Below, in pieces: positions 40,333 to 53,904 of a DNA stretch of 64,000 nt. The stretch comes from Cepaea nemoralis (lineage: Eukaryota; Mollusca; Gastropoda; Stylommatophora; Helicidae). Each line of letters starts with the position of its first letter. The first letter of the stretch is position 1. The notes under the pieces are model-generated. The model saw only the letters and a program-made list of their open reading frames with translations. It ran no database searches and was not told the DNA's origin. The stretch is from contig JACEFZ010017891.1 in assembly GCA_014155875.1 (NCBI GenBank), positions 61,001-125,000 of the forward strand. The letters run 5' to 3'. The translations under genes were made by a program, and so were the position numbers.

Positions 40333-43092
40333 TTATGGAGGCATATAGTCGGTATGAAGTAAGTATTGAAAGAGTTTTCGGTTGAATGTGTAGGGACTCA
40401 TTGGTGTTTTCAGTTCTGGTGGAAGGCTATTCCACAAGTGAGCACCAGAATATGCGAAACAAGTTTTGTATAAGTCCAATCTAGGCTTAGGAAGCTGTAA
40501 TAAATTTAAGCGCTTACTGTTCATTGCATTAGATTGAATTAACGGTAGAAGATACTCTGGGGTATTTTCAGATATAATTTTATTCACTAATTTGGCTTTG
40601 TTAAAAAGGAAGCGCTTTCGAAGTGGTAGAAGTCTTAGATGGCTGTATAATTTATTACTTTCAACGTGCTTTATGCTAGAAACTAGACGTATAGCGCGGT
40701 TTTGAAGCGAACACAATCGTTTCATATTAGATTTAGGGCAACCATCCCAGACTGTGGAACAATAATCGAGAGGTGATTGGATATAGGATGCATAGAATAT
40801 TTTTCGTGTGCTTTCATCCAAAAAGTGCTGAATTTTAGCAAGTTGGTAAACTTTTTGTGCTATTCTCTTGGTAAGGACGTGAACATGAGGGCTCCAGTTT
40901 AAATGTCTGTCAATTAAAAGACCTAATGTTTTATGTTCATTTACATTAATTATAGGTAACGTGTCCACGTGGAGCTCGAGCGGTGTCCCAGTTATGGCTA
41001 GGGTCTGTAGTTTTTGTCTGGTCGTTATTAGCATGGATTTGGTTTTGTCGATGTTAATTAACATGCGATTTTCATTGCTCCATCTACTAAGGTTGTCAAG
41101 TTCGTTTTGTAAAGAGCTCTCTAAGTCACAAAGGCTCTCTTGACTAGTGTAAATAGTGCAGTCGTCCGCAAATAGGTCACACGAAGTATTGAGGTATAAA
41201 GGAAGATCGTTAATATACACTGCAAAAAGCAGCGGACCTAGTATTGAGCCCTGAGGCACACCAAAATTAAGTTGTGTGGGTCTTGATAGACAGTTATTGA
41301 AGGACACTACTTGTTGTCTGTCAGATAAAAATGACGTAATTAGGTTCACCATATTGGTGCTAGTCTTCATGTGTTTTAATTTTCTAATTAAAATATCATG
41401 ATCTACCATATCAAAGGCTTTTTTAAAGTCTACAAATACTGCTCCACAAATGTTGCCATTGTTGATACAAAGATGCCAGTTATCGGTCATTTTTGTAAGG
41501 GCACTATGGCAAGAATATTTAGGTCGAAACCCAGATTGACTGTCAATTATTAGATCGTTGTTAATTAAATGATGTAGTGTTATTTTATGCATGTGTTTTT
41601 CTAATGGCTTTGATAGCGACGATAGTAAGGAAATAGGTCTATAATTACCCAAGACGCTAATATCAGTTGAGCCATTTTTAAGTAGAGGATACACTTTAGC
41701 AACTTTAAAGGCAGATGGAAAGTAGTTTTTGGACAGGCACTGGTTATATATGAACGTTAAGGACTCACTAATAATTGGTGCAGCACACCGAAGAATTCTA
41801 TTACTGATACCATCTAGGCCTTCTGAATTTGTTGCTTTGAGATTCGAGAGATATTTATATACTTCTGCAACAGACATCAAGGGAATCTCAGGGGGAATAT
41901 TTCTAGAGCACTTCCCTTCACAGAATGATGACAGTGAACTTAAATTACATACTGAGTCTGGTATTGAGGACTTTAGATTCTCTATTTCTGATTGAAAGAA
42001 GTAACTGAAATCCTCGCATGTTATAGAGTTTGGTATTGCTGACTCTGAAGCGTGTTTCTTGTTGGTTAGCAAGTTAATAGCCTTCCATATATTTGTGTTA
42101 TTTGATTTATCTACAATCAAATTTTTGAAATGATCTTTCTTTATCCTACGAATTTCATATTTAACTTTATTTCTTAGTCTGCGGTAATTGATAAAATCTT
42201 TATTTTTGTGTGCTGTATCTCGTTCTCTCATGATTTCGAGAACTTCGCTAGTGACCCACGGGGACTTATGTTGATTCTTGACTCGAACTTCTTTGACTGG
42301 CACATGTTTATCAAATACATTGTAGACTGTCTTTGTCCAGTAAGCTAGTGCATCATCCGGATCAGGAAGTTGGTAAACATGTTCAAGGGCTGCATTTTTT
42401 AAGTCGTCTAAAAATAAATTTTGGTTGAGAGCTTTAAAGTTTCTAAATTTGATGCTTAAATGTTTATTTTTAGGAGTTTTGAACCCAATTTTCGACCATG
42501 TACAACATATTGGGTAATGGTCACTAACTGCACTAACAGGAACAGAACATTCGGTAATATTAACTGGACAAGTAACATATATATGATCAATTATAGTTGA
42601 GGAGGTGTCTGTAACTCTTGTGGGACGATTTATTAGTTGTTTGAAATTGTAAGATAGAATGATATCTTCCCATGTCTGGTTGGATTTAGTAATATCTATG
42701 TTAAAGTCACCTAATATCATGACTTCTCTACCTGCTGTAAACACCCTATCCATCATTGTAGTGAAACAGTCATACCAACTATACCCAGCACAGGGATTCC
42801 GATATAGGTATCCAATGAGAAACGGTTGCTGGCTGACTGGCTTCACCTCTAACCAAACACATTCTATCTCTTCTATCTCGAGATCACTTCTACAGGTACG
42901 GTTGAGAGAATTGGAAATGTATACAGCAATACCTGTCTCTAATGTTTGATTTGCGTCTCTTCGAATTACTTTAAATCCCTTAAGAGAGATTTCAGAGTCT
43001 GTTATTTTGTCTTTGAGACGGCTTTCTGTGATTCTAAACACATGGAACTGTTTGCACAGTATTACTGAAAGCTCAGGTAATTTATTGAGCAA
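40333..43092 (-). CDS. CR1/L2-like LINE ORF2: endonuclease and RT (intact)
   Basis: 919 codons without a stop. Endonuclease: RITESRLKDKITDSEI (about 15), EVMILGDFNIDI (about 125), VSDHYPICCTW (about 190). RT: EGLDGISNRILR (about 420), NYRPISLLSSLSKPLEK (about 480), SGFRPKYSCHSALTK, VFVDFKKAFDMVDHDIL, FGVPQGSILGPLLFAVYIND and FADDCTIYTS with the DD pair (about 655). The frame stays open upstream of this ATG to about 43215 and encodes HIGHLNIYHLLNKLP, the usual endonuclease start, so the true start is probably upstream and not a local ATG. Confidence 0.9.
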   Translation of the reverse strand: MLNKLPELSVILCKQFHVFRITESRLKDKITDSEISLKGFKVIRRDANQTLETGIAVYISNSLNRTCRSDLEIEEIECVWLEVKPVSQQPFLIGYLYRNPCAGYSWYDCFTTMMDRVFTAGREVMILGDFNIDITKSNQTWEDIILSYNFKQLINRPTRVTDTSSTIIDHIYVTCPVNITECSVPVSAVSDHYPICCTWSKIGFKTPKNKHLSIKFRNFKALNQNLFLDDLKNAALEHVYQLPDPDDALAYWTKTVYNVFDKHVPVKEVRVKNQHKSPWVTSEVLEIMRERDTAHKNKDFINYRRLRNKVKYEIRRIKKDHFKNLIVDKSNNTNIWKAINLLTNKKHASESAIPNSITCEDFSYFFQSEIENLKSSIPDSVCNLSSLSSFCEGKCSRNIPPEIPLMSVAEVYKYLSNLKATNSEGLDGISNRILRCAAPIISESLTFIYNQCLSKNYFPSAFKVAKVYPLLKNGSTDISVLGNYRPISLLSSLSKPLEKHMHKITLHHLINNDLIIDSQSGFRPKYSCHSALTKMTDNWHLCINNGNICGAVFVDFKKAFDMVDHDILIRKLKHMKTSTNMVNLITSFLSDRQQVVSFNNCLSRPTQLNFGVPQGSILGPLLFAVYINDLPLYLNTSCDLFADDCTIYTSQESLCDLESSLQNELDNLSRWSNENRMLINIDKTKSMLITTRQKLQTLAITGTPLELHVDTLPIINVNEHKTLGLLIDRHLNWSPHVHVLTKRIAQKVYQLAKIQHFLDESTRKIFYASYIQSPLDYCSTVWDGCPKSNMKRLCSLQNRAIRLVSSIKHVESNKLYSHLRLLPLRKRFLFNKAKLVNKIISENTPEYLLPLIQSNAMNSKRLNLLQLPKPRLDLYKTCFAYSGAHLWNSLPPELKTPMSPYTFNRKLFQYLLHTDYMPP

Positions 43093-43441
43093 ATGATAGA
43101 TGTTGAGATGGCCTATATGTAGACCATCTTTGATGAGCCACTGATCGTGATTGGCGAATATTACACAATGAAAAGATGATGTCGCTTGTGGTAGAAAAAT
43201 TTCAGAGGTTTTGAAACTTTAGTTAGTCGTAGTTAAGACTATTAGAGGGGATAGGAAAATGACTGTGATGGAGTGACATCATTAAAGCTTGGTGCAGGGC
43301 TGCAGGATTGTATAGCATTAGCTGTTGAAGTTGACAATTCCACTTATAAGAGTGTAGATTACCGTCAAACGAGGGACCACTGTGACATATTGGGAAGTTG
43401 GAAGCAGTACCCACCTCGACTTACCCTACCATGAAGTAAAG

Positions 43442-43490
43442 CTAGAAGAAGAAGAAGGAAGAAGAAGAAAAGAAAAAGAAGAAGAACGAA

Positions 43491-43521
<31 letters not shown>

Positions 43522-44914
43522 AGAAGAAGAAGAAGAAGAAGAAGAAGAAGAAGAAGAAGAAGAAGGAAGAAGAAGAAGAAGAAGAAAGAAATCACACACA
43601 CATACCCCCGCCAACCCACACATCCCGCACCTATCCACACAAACATACTCCGCACTCTCACAATTTTCCCCCTACCACCCACACACACATCAGCCAACCT
43701 ACACCCACTCACCCACCCAATATTCGCCACCTCTCAACTACACGTCCCCACCTATACACACATCCCTACCCATAAACACATCTCCCACCAGCCCACACAT
43801 ATCCCCCACCCATAACCCAAAAACACACACCTCCCACCCACACACACACCCCGCCACCCACATGTGCCCCACCCTCACACATCCGCCGCTCACTCACATC
43901 TTCTCACAACTACACACCTCCCCCACCCATACACTCATCTCTCACACACATCCACCCACTCACGTACTCATCCATCAACCACTCACACCCACACATCACC
44001 CACGCGCCCATCAACACATGCATCTCTCATCTACCCTCCCACCCACACACACCCACAACCACCCAGCCAAACACACATCCCCCATCCTCGCATACATCCT
44101 TCAATCACCTGCACATCCCACACCTCCCCCACCTCTCACACATCTCCCCTCCCACACAAACCTCCACCCATAAACACATTCCCCCACACACACATCCCCC
44201 ACATACATTCCCCATACACATCCCCGCCCACACATCTCCCCACCCACTCACACATCCTCCACCTACAAACATCCTCACCACCCACACATACATCCTCCAC
44301 CCACTCACATTTACCCCATCCACACTCACACACTCCCACCCACACAGACATATCCCATTCACAGACACCCCCACACTCATCCCCCACACCCATTACACAC
44401 CCATCCCCCAACCCACACAATCTCCTACACACCCATTCACCCACCCAAACACACACTCCCTACCCACACACCCTCCCAACCCACCAACACCCACATACTT
44501 CCAACTATCCTCTCAAATATCCCCCCCCCCCACCCCCCACACACACACATATCCCTCACACACACATACATCCACCACCGACTACACATCCCTTCACACA
44601 TCCACACATCACCCATTAACCCATACACATCCCCCACACACAACCCCTCCACACATACATTCCCCACACCCCCCCCCCACACACACATATCCCTCACATA
44701 CACACCCATACACACATCCTCACATCTAGACACATACATGATGCCTCACATGATCACTGAAACTAATAAGAACAAACTCCCACACTTTACACACAACTTG
44801 AGACACTGACGATTGTCGTGAGAATTCTCGCAATTGCAAGAAGTGGAGAAAAAATTGTACATATACATTATGTAGCGTAAAAATTAGTGATGCAATTCAA
44901 CTCTCTCTTTTTCT

Positions 44915-44979
<65 letters not shown>

Positions 44980-45236
44980 CTCTCTCTCTCTCTCTCTCTC
45001 TCTCTGCTCTCTCTTCTCTCTCTCTCCCACTCACTAACTCTCTCACTCACATCACAGTAATGTTATATTATACATGATAACATCAAGTGGCATACAAAAT
45101 TATAAGATGAGAAAAAAAAATATGGAATGGCATGTTACAGGACAATCAAGTGGCATACAAAACGATACCTCGTAATATGAAAGATGAGAATACATAAAAA
45201 GTATGGAATAGCATGTTACATGACATGCGTGGGCTC

Positions 45237-45317
<81 letters not shown>

Positions 45318-45730
45318 CACACTCTCACACTCATTCACTCTCTCTCACTCACACTCACTAACTCTCTCACTTACTTTACAGTAATTTACATGAATTCATT
45401 TTATGCATGTTAAAATCAAGTGCATCAAAATGATAATATGAAAATAAAATGAGAATACACAAAACATATGGAACAGCATGTTAGATGACATGCGTGCGCT
45501 CAACTCTCTCTCTCTCCCTCTCTCTCTTCTCTCTCACACACATGTACACACACACACACCCACACACAACATACACACGCAAATACACACATATACCCAA
45601 GCACATACACACACCTACACACATCCATATACTTACGCACACGTACTCACATAACACCCGAATATACACTCCCTCGCATACACTGCATGCATGCACACTT
45701 ACACACATAAAGATATACAATACATACACG

Positions 45731-45779
<49 letters not shown>

Positions 45780-48700
45780 ATCCATACACACATATACACA
45801 CGCACATGCATATAAACGCATATAAACACATGAACGCACACCTTAACACACGTACAGACATACACACAGAGGAACACACAGATACACACATGTACACACA
45901 CATATACACCCATACACACATCCAGACATGCACACATATACATCACACTTTCTCATGCACTCTCTCATTCACCCACGCTCTCTCTTTTACACACTCACTC
46001 GCTCTCACACTCACTCATTCGCGCACATACACGCATACCCACAAATTCTCTCTTACTCACTCACGCTCCCTTACTCACTCATTTACTCGCTAACTCTCTA
46101 ACTCACACTCACTCACTAACTTTCACACTCTATCACACAGACAGGCAGACACACAACACACCAACTCCATCAGATTCACTCATTCTCTAACTAAATCTCT
46201 CACACATATGTCCACACACACTCACTCACTTTTACACTCACTCAGGCACACGTGCATGCATACTCTCTCACTCTCACTCATACTAATTCTTCCACTCACA
46301 CTCTTTCTCACTCACTCTCTCACCCACTGTCTCGCTCACACACATACAGTGAAGAATGATAGTGGGAAAAATGATACTAGTAGGTGACTTATGGAGGCAT
46401 ATAGTCGGTATGAAGTAAGTATTGAAAGAGTTTTCAGTTTAATGTGTAGGGACTCATTGGTGTTTTCAGTTCTGGTGGAAGGTTATTCCACAAGTGAGCA
46501 CCAGAATATGTGAAACAAGTTTTGTATAAGTCCAATCTAGGCTTAGGAAGCTGTAATAAATTTAAGCGCTTACTGTTCATTGCATTAGATTGAATTAACG
46601 GTAGAAGATACTCGGGGGTATTTTCAGGTATAATTTTATTCACTAATTTGGCTTTGTTAAAAAGGAAGCGCTTTTGAAGTGGTAGAAGTCTTAGATGGCT
46701 GTATAATTTATTACTTTCAACGTGCTTTATGCTAGAAACTAGACGTATAGCGCGGTTTTGAAGCGAATACAATCGTTTCATATTAGATTTAGGGCAACCA
46801 TCCCAGACTGTGGAACAATAATCGAGAGGTGATTGGATATAGGATGCATAGAATATTTTTCGTGTGCTTTCATCCAAAAAGTGCTGAATTTTAGCAAGTT
46901 GGTAAACTTTTTGTGCTATTCTCTTGGTAAGGACGTGAACATGAGGGCTCCAGTTTAAATGTCTGTCAATTAAAAGACCTAATGTTTTATGTTCATTTAC
47001 ACGTGTCCACGTGGAGCTCGAGCGGTGTCCCAGTTATGGCTAGGGTCTGTAGTTTTTGTCTGGTCCTTATTAGTATGGATTTGGTTTTGGCGATTTTCAT
47101 TGCTTCATCTACTAAGGTTGTCAAGTTCGTTTTGTAAAGAGCTCTCTAAGTCAAAAAGGCTCTCTTGACTTGTGTAAATAGTGCAGTCGTCCGCAAATAG
47201 GTCACACGAAGTATTGAGGTATAAAGGAAGATCGTTAATATACACTGCAAAAAGCAGAGGACCTAGTATTGAGCCCTGAGGCACACCAAAATTAAGTTGT
47301 GTGGGTCTTGATAGACAGCTATTGAAGGACACTACTTGTTGTCTGTCAGATAAAAATGACGTAATTAGGTTCACCATATTGGTGCTAGTCTTCATGTGTT
47401 TTAATTTTCTAATTAAAATATCATGATCTACCATATCAAAGGCTTTTTTAAAGTCTACAAATATTGCTCCACAAATTTTGCTATTGTTGATACAAAGATG
47501 CCAGTTATCGGTCATTTATGTAAGGGCACTATGGCAAGAATATTTAGGTCGAAACCCAGATTTACTGTAAATTATTAGATCGTTGTTAATTAAATGATGT
47601 AGTGTTATTTTATGCATGTGTTTTTCTAATGGCTTTGATAGCGACGATAGTAAGGAAATAGGTCTATAGTTACCCAAGACTCTAATATCAGTTGAGCCAT
47701 TTTTAAGTAGAGGATACACTTTAGCAACTTTAAAGGCAGATGGAAAGTAGTTTTTGGACAGGCACTGGTAATATATGAACGTTAAGGACTCACTAATAAT
47801 TGGTGCAACACACCGAAGAATTCTATTACTGATACCATCTAGGCCTTCTGAATTTGTTGCTTTGAGATTCGAGAGATATTTATATACTTCTGCAACAGAC
47901 ATCAAGGGAATCTCAGGGGGAATATCTCTAGAGCACTTCCCTTCACAGAATGATGACAGTGAACTTCAATTACATACTGAGTCTGGTATTGAGGACTTTA
48001 GATTCTCTATTTCTGATTGAAAGAAGTAACTGAAATCCTCGCATGTTATAGAGTTTGGTATTGCTGACTCTGAAGCGCGTTTCTTGTTGGTTAGCAAGTT
48101 AATAGCCTTCCATATATTTGTGTTATTTGATTTATCTACAATCAAATTTTTGAAATGATCTTTCTTTATCCTACGAATTTCATATTTAACTTTATTTCTT
48201 AGTCTTTCGGTAATTGATAAAATCTTTATTTCTGTGTGCTGTATCTCGTTCTCTCATGATTTCGAGAACTTCGCTAGTGACCCACGGGGACTTACGTTGA
48301 TTCTTGACTCGAACTTCTTTGACTGGCACATGTTTATCAAATACACTGTAGACTGTCTTTGTCCAGTAAGCTAGTGCATCATCCGGATCAGGAAGTTGGT
48401 AAACATGTTCAAGGCCTGCATTTTTTAAGTCGTCTAAAAATAAATTTTGGTTGAGAGCTTTAAAGTTTCTTAATTTGATGCTTAAATGTTTATTTTTAGG
48501 AGTTTTGAACCCAATTTTCGAAAATGTACAACATATTGGGTAATGGTCACTAACTGCACTAACAGGAACAGAACATTCGGTAATATTAACTGGACAAGTA
48601 ACATATATATGATCAATTATAGATGAGGAGGTGGCTGTAACTCTTGTGGGACGATTTATTAGTTGTTTGAAATTGTAAGATAGAATGATATCTTCCCATG

Positions 48701-49467
48701 TCTGGTTGGATTTAGTAATATCTATGTTAAAGTCACCTAATAGCATGACTTCTCTACCTGCTGTAAACACCCTATCCATCATTGTAGTGAAACAGTCATA
48801 CCAACTATACCCAGCACAGGGATTCCGATATAGGTATTCAATGAGAAACGGTTGCTGGCTGACTGGCTTCACCTCTAACCAAACACATTCTATCTCTTCT
48901 ATCTCGAGATCACTTCTACGGGAACAGTTGAGAGAATTGGAATTGTATACAGCAATACCTGTCTCTAATTTTTGATTTGCGTCTCTTCGAATTACTTTAA
49001 ACCCCTTAAGAGATTTCAGAGTCTGTTATTTTGTCTTTGAGACGGCTTTCTGTGATTCCAAACACATGGAACTGTTTGCACAGAATTACTGAAAGCCTCA
49101 GGTAATTTATGAGCAAATGATAGATGTTGAGGTGGCCTATATGTATACCATCTTTGTTGAGCCACTGATCGTGATTGGCGAATATTACACAATGAAAAGA
49201 TGATGTCGCTTGTGGTAGAAAAATTTCAGAGGTTTTGAAACTTTAGTTAGTCGTAGTTAAGACTATTAGAGGGGATAGTAAAATGACTGTGATGGAGTGA
49301 CATCATTAAAGCTTGGTGCAGGGCTGCAGGATTGTATAGCATTAGCTGTTGAAGTTGACAATTCCACTTATAAGAGTGTAGATTACCGTCAAACGAGGGA
49401 CCACTGTGACATATTGGGAAGTTGGAAGCAGTACCCACCTCGACTTACCCTACCATGAAGTAAAGCT
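43442..49467 (-). mobile_element. CR1/L2-like LINE unit B, tandem to A, decayed
   Basis: Same order as A over about 6 kb: 5' end at 49467, broken ORF2, microsatellite 3' region (43588-46370) and a GAA tract (43443-43588) that abuts the 5' end of A. It lacks the final segment that follows the GAA tract in A. The near identity and the identical 5' end favour segmental duplication of one insertion. Confidence 0.75.
46434..49110 (-). pseudogene. LINE unit B ORF2 remnant
   Basis: Pieces at 48872-48192 (endonuclease), 47905-47516 and 47515-47105 (RT palm, FADDCTIYTS) and 46877-46434 (thumb) align to unit A. The frame is broken by a stop near 47516, small deletions near 47000 and 47090 relative to A, an extra base near 48206, and changes at 49010-49100. 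Confidence 0.85.
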
Positions 49468-51324
49468 ATGAGGATGGGACTAATTTCATTTGGAGGGGAT
49501 GGGTCCTTGGAAGCCAAAGTGTCCTATAATAGCTCTGGAAATCTAGGGGTTTCCCAGGAATGTTAATTTCTTCCCTCCAAAATCTTCCTTCCCGAAAAGA
49601 GAAACTTATTTAGCTCAAGAGTCCCCCACCTATGATCATTTTCCCTTTTAAGTGAAATGGTCACAGGAAATTTATAAGATTTAAAGTTCCATTTTCTGAG
49701 TAACCCGGAACCTGAGAGATTACAATAGAACAGAACTTAGCTGTCTATTCGTGTTTACCCAGTCACCTGTTGTTCCAGATTCTACCAGTATGTGAGATAG
49801 TTTCATTAACTAAACACATAAATAATAAAATGTTTTGTCACACCACAATTTACTTAACAGAAGAATGCAGGAAGAGTTAATTTTGTTTATTAACCAAAAA
49901 GCTGTGGAAGTAAACTAGTGAAGCATTATGATCATATGAACAATACACATAAGTCTTTAGAATAATGTTCTATAGACACAATGGAGAATAGAACTCCTAA
50001 AAGATCTCAATGTGGTTCTGTCATTTCATCACTGGACCACACCACTTATCTCCTACCAATGTTTGCATTTCACAAATGTTCTGCTTGTGAACCTTCAGTT
50101 ATTTTTTTTAAGAGTTAACTTTAAATCAAAACAGTCTACACCAAATAAGATCTGGAGAGGTTCATAAAATACTCGCCTCTCTGGAAGTTCTTGCTGGTTC
50201 TAAGGTTATCTGAATGCATAACTGATTATAACAAAGTACTTCCTTATCAGATTGTCATTAAGACTTCTGCCATGATTTTGATAATCTGCAAGTCTTTGTG
50301 AGGAATAAAATGATCCTAGTGATCTTAGAATTGTTCCTGAATTTCAAACATAGTCAATCATCAGAATGATCATGAAGCAGAGATCCCATTCGGCACATTT
50401 CGGTAATGATCTGGGGACTCATTGATTAGATTAATCTTAGTCCTGACCACATATCCCTTTTAGCACCTCTTTGTTAAAGATCTGCTATTGGTCTACAGAT
50501 CCATTGAACTTTATTGGGCAATGATCTGCAACTCTGGATCATGATAATCTGCGAACACCGTCATCCTCACCTGAGGTGGATAAACATGGTGAACCTATTT
50601 ATATCTAGTCAATGGATGATAATTCTCCAGTTGACAAGAATGGAAAGGGCTACAGACAGAAGTTCCAGTAGGTAGCAGATTCAGGAAGTACTACAAGTTA
50701 GAGCTACAGTGTCTCTCATTTGTACTGGCATTAGACCTCAGAAATTGTAATTGGCAGGCCCTCTTATCCTGCCCTTGTACATGGTGATCTGTTGACTAAT
50801 GTTCTCACAGAGGACACAGACACAGTGAATGACAAGGCGAGGAGAGGAATGATGGAGAGTTAATGATAAAATGCACGCAGCATAACTGATCCTAAATAGT
50901 AATGGAACAGAACAGGATGATTGTTTTAATTTCATAAACTCATGTTACCATCAGTGCTGCCTCAATTGTTTTAGTCTGCCTGGTTCCTTTCCTGTTTATA
51001 CCTTCTCACCTCTTCTGTCATTACCTTTACTTACTTCTTCTGACACTGGGGTGGTAATCCCCTTGACAGTTTAGAAGTGCTTATGCATGGAAGCATACTA
51101 TATGTTTCTCCTTTACTTACTCTGTCAAACAGGGTGATGCTTTAATAAAACTACATTCCACATGTTGAATCCAAGTAATAATGTAAAGAACACACATTAA
51201 ATATTTTCACTCTTATGTTAATATAAGTAACATATAATTGGTATGAATGTGGAGGTCTGTGTGAAACATTCCTTATGAGGATTTACACTGCCTCTCATTC
51301 ATTAACATATATATATATATATGT
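49468..51324. other. Unassigned sequence within R2
   Basis: About 1.9 kb with no LINE, SINE or hAT features and no long frame, apart from a short (TA)n at 51307-51322. It may be host DNA captured in the rearrangement that deleted 1.1 kb of R2. Confidence 0.4.
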
Positions 51325-52380
51325 ATTACATCGCCTGTGATCTCTACTGAACCATCAAAGGATTTCGAAGAAAGCTGTCATTGTTGGAAGCACAACTGGA
51401 AGGAGAAAACCTTTCTCATTTTCACTGTTTCAAAGAGTTTGGAGAGATTTTCAGATCTTGACAGATTTCCAGAATCCGTTTGATTGTAACCTTAATGGTG
51501 TGCCAGTTGAATTACAGTTGGAGCTCATTGAGAAGGAAATACCGCTGCTTACCTGATGTTGAGTTTCCGAAATTTACAAAATTAACCGCTGGTATGACAT
51601 CATTGTTTGGAACAACATATGTCTGTGAGCTAACATTTTCAAAAAAGAAATCTGTGAAGTCACCACATCGAATGAAATTGACTGATGAACATTTGAATGC
51701 AATTCTCTTGATTGGATGCAGCAATTCCAAACCAAACATTGGTATTTTGAAAGCCACGCGTCAGTTTCACAAAACTCACTATCCTCTTTTGCTGCTTAGT
51801 TTGTGAGATTCGGATATGTGCACAATATGTCTGATGTAACTATGTTTTTGCTAACGTCGCCTTCCTTGATAACTTTGTTTAGTAAATAAATATAAATATG
51901 TTGGTTGTCTTTGTTTTTTGTTTGTTTGTTTATGTGCATTGCACGCCCTTTCCATGATTAACTTAGTTTTTCATCTTTTTTTTCCCAGAGCTTTCGTTCT
52001 AGCTTGAAATTATTGTTAAAGTTAGTTGCATATCCTTTACACGACGTTTACAGTCAACACCAGCATTGTTTGCTGTTGTTGATGTCTTGGCAAGTTTACG
52101 TTCAGTAGTTTACCAATGCTTTTCGAACGACCGGCACCCATAACATAGCGTAAAAACCAGCGCAACGTTGTCTGCTGCCAAATCGGTCGCAGCTGTATTT
52201 CGAACGTGGGTATACGGGATTACGAACCGCGTCCGTAGGATCTTCGCCACGGAGACGGCGCAAGTATTGTACAGAATGAGTGTCCGCCCCGCGCTCGTCA
52301 TTTTGTCAGTTTTCCGGCCCGCGCTCGTCATTTTATTATCAGTTATTCGGCCCGCCGTGAAAAAACTTTGGTAACCCCTG
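51325..52380 (+). pseudogene. hAT R2 right part: transposase C-terminus and 3' end
   Basis: It resumes at attacatcgcctgtgatctct. C-terminal transposase frames (KFTKLTAGMTSLFGTTYVCE, then LTDEHLNAILLIGCSN) run to a stop near 51806. Then AATAAA near 51886, GTTT repeats, the SINE fossil, two subterminal repeats and the terminus ctttggtaacccctg. Confidence 0.8.
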
Positions 52381-52388
52381 CTGTAGAG

Positions 52389-53221
52389 GTATGTTTGCTG
52401 TTTGAGAATGAAGGTGTATACGAAAGTTGTAGATGTAGCGTCACATTAGCTTGACATATTTGCAAATAATTATGTACCCGATGTCAATAAGGAAAGATAT
52501 ATGTAACTTAAGAAGATGGCAATTGTGCTTGCAGGAAAAGTTACTTACAAGTATTGTACTAGTCATACAATTGTCACAGGATCGACTTATACCCAAGGTG
52601 TTAATACATTGCATGTTAGGAGTGGTGATGATTGTGTAATATATGATGGGTGGTTTACCCATGTTTTTGAGACAAGAGACCGGAGACTTGAGTGTTGGTC
52701 TTGCTGGAAGGCACCTCTTCTTTGATGTTTCCTGGCAATGGCTAAGGGGCATTAAGCTGAACTCATGATATGTGAGTTGGGGAGATTGTACCCTGAGCCT
52801 GCGTGGCAAGAATTGGCGTAAGTCGAGTAATTCTTATAGCTTAGTCTATATGAGACGGATGACACCAGTGTGTTCGATACACATGACCAGTTCACCTATA
52901 GTTCCTTGTCAGTGATGGAATTACAACGTATTGAGTTTCAACTGGACATGATATGGAAGTCACAACTAATGTGACACAGTTTTTCACGTTCGCACACAAG
53001 CATTTTATATAGATAAGACATTCACCTTACGGACGGGGTAGACAATCTTGTAATATGATGATGATGAGTGTAAAATGGATCTGCGACTTTAAAAGTATCT
53101 TTTTTTGTTCAGTAAAGTAACATGACAGTGTTTGTCACATTTCTGAAATCAGAAAAGTGCCAAATTTGATAGAGGAGATGGATGTCACAGCCCCACATTA
53201 CACATGAAACTAAATTAGTGT
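52389..53221. other. 3' flank of C2, unassigned
   Basis: No supported gene, repeat or RNA. A possible short (atg)n lies near 53056. Confidence 0.4.
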
Positions 53222-53560
53222 ACACACAGGGACGCAGAGGTGTTTCCAAGGCACCAGGGCTGGGTTATATACTGGCCAAGACCTATTGACGCGTCCTCGT
53301 CGAGCGTCCTGGGCAACAGGTCCCTTCGGGGTCCTGGCTAAAGTCAGTAGGATCGCCGATTCCTCCGAAGTCGGAGAGTGTCTGCCTGTACGGCGAGGAA
53401 CCACCAGTCTGCACACCAATAAGCCAGACATGGGACAACGGATACTCACGCAAACCTCAGGTCCTGTATGACATCACACTGATGTTGGACAACAGGATGC
53501 CTTCATCCGACATACAGGACTTCGCATTGGAGCTCAAGCCAACGAACACAAGCAAGCAGT
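53222..53560 (+). repeat. Inverted copy of the 17.25-17.58-kb block
   Basis: Matches 17575-17250 in reverse complement over about 330 bp (for example ggcaccagggctgggttata and ttcgcattggagctcaagcc). It is about 36 kb from its partner. Confidence 0.85.
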
Positions 53561-53569
53561 GTACACACA

Positions 53570-53830
53570 GCGCGGCGCATGCGTGATGCGCATGCTCTGT
53601 GGAAGATAGAAGACGGAAGAGGTCAATGTTGTTGTGACGGTTAGCGTTTAAAATGGCATTGGGGACGGTCGGGGGTTAGAACCATTTAGTTACGGGGTTG
53701 TTTTAAATAGGCACCACACAACTGTTTACTAGAACGTATAATACATACAACTGTTTACTAGAACGTTTTAGTGACATACACAACTGTTTACCAGTGATTT
53801 TAGGTGACACCTACAACTGTTTAATAGAAT
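53570..53830. repeat. Dispersed 140-bp block plus ~38-bp minisatellite
   Basis: The block at 53570-53712 matches 19752-19893. About three minisatellite units (aactgtttactagaacgt) follow. At 19.4 kb the minisatellite precedes the block, so the order differs. Confidence 0.75.
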
Positions 53831-53904
53831 TTGTCGTCATCATCATCATCCAGTGGCCTGCACAGTACAGAGGGTTATTCCGTCATGTCTATCGAAATGT
53901 CTCT

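Noticed and set aside
43864..46093. H/T/P- and S-rich frames of 200-250 codons
   Set aside because: CA, CT and CCCA microsatellites read open in many frames; the pattern repeats identically in the duplicated unit.
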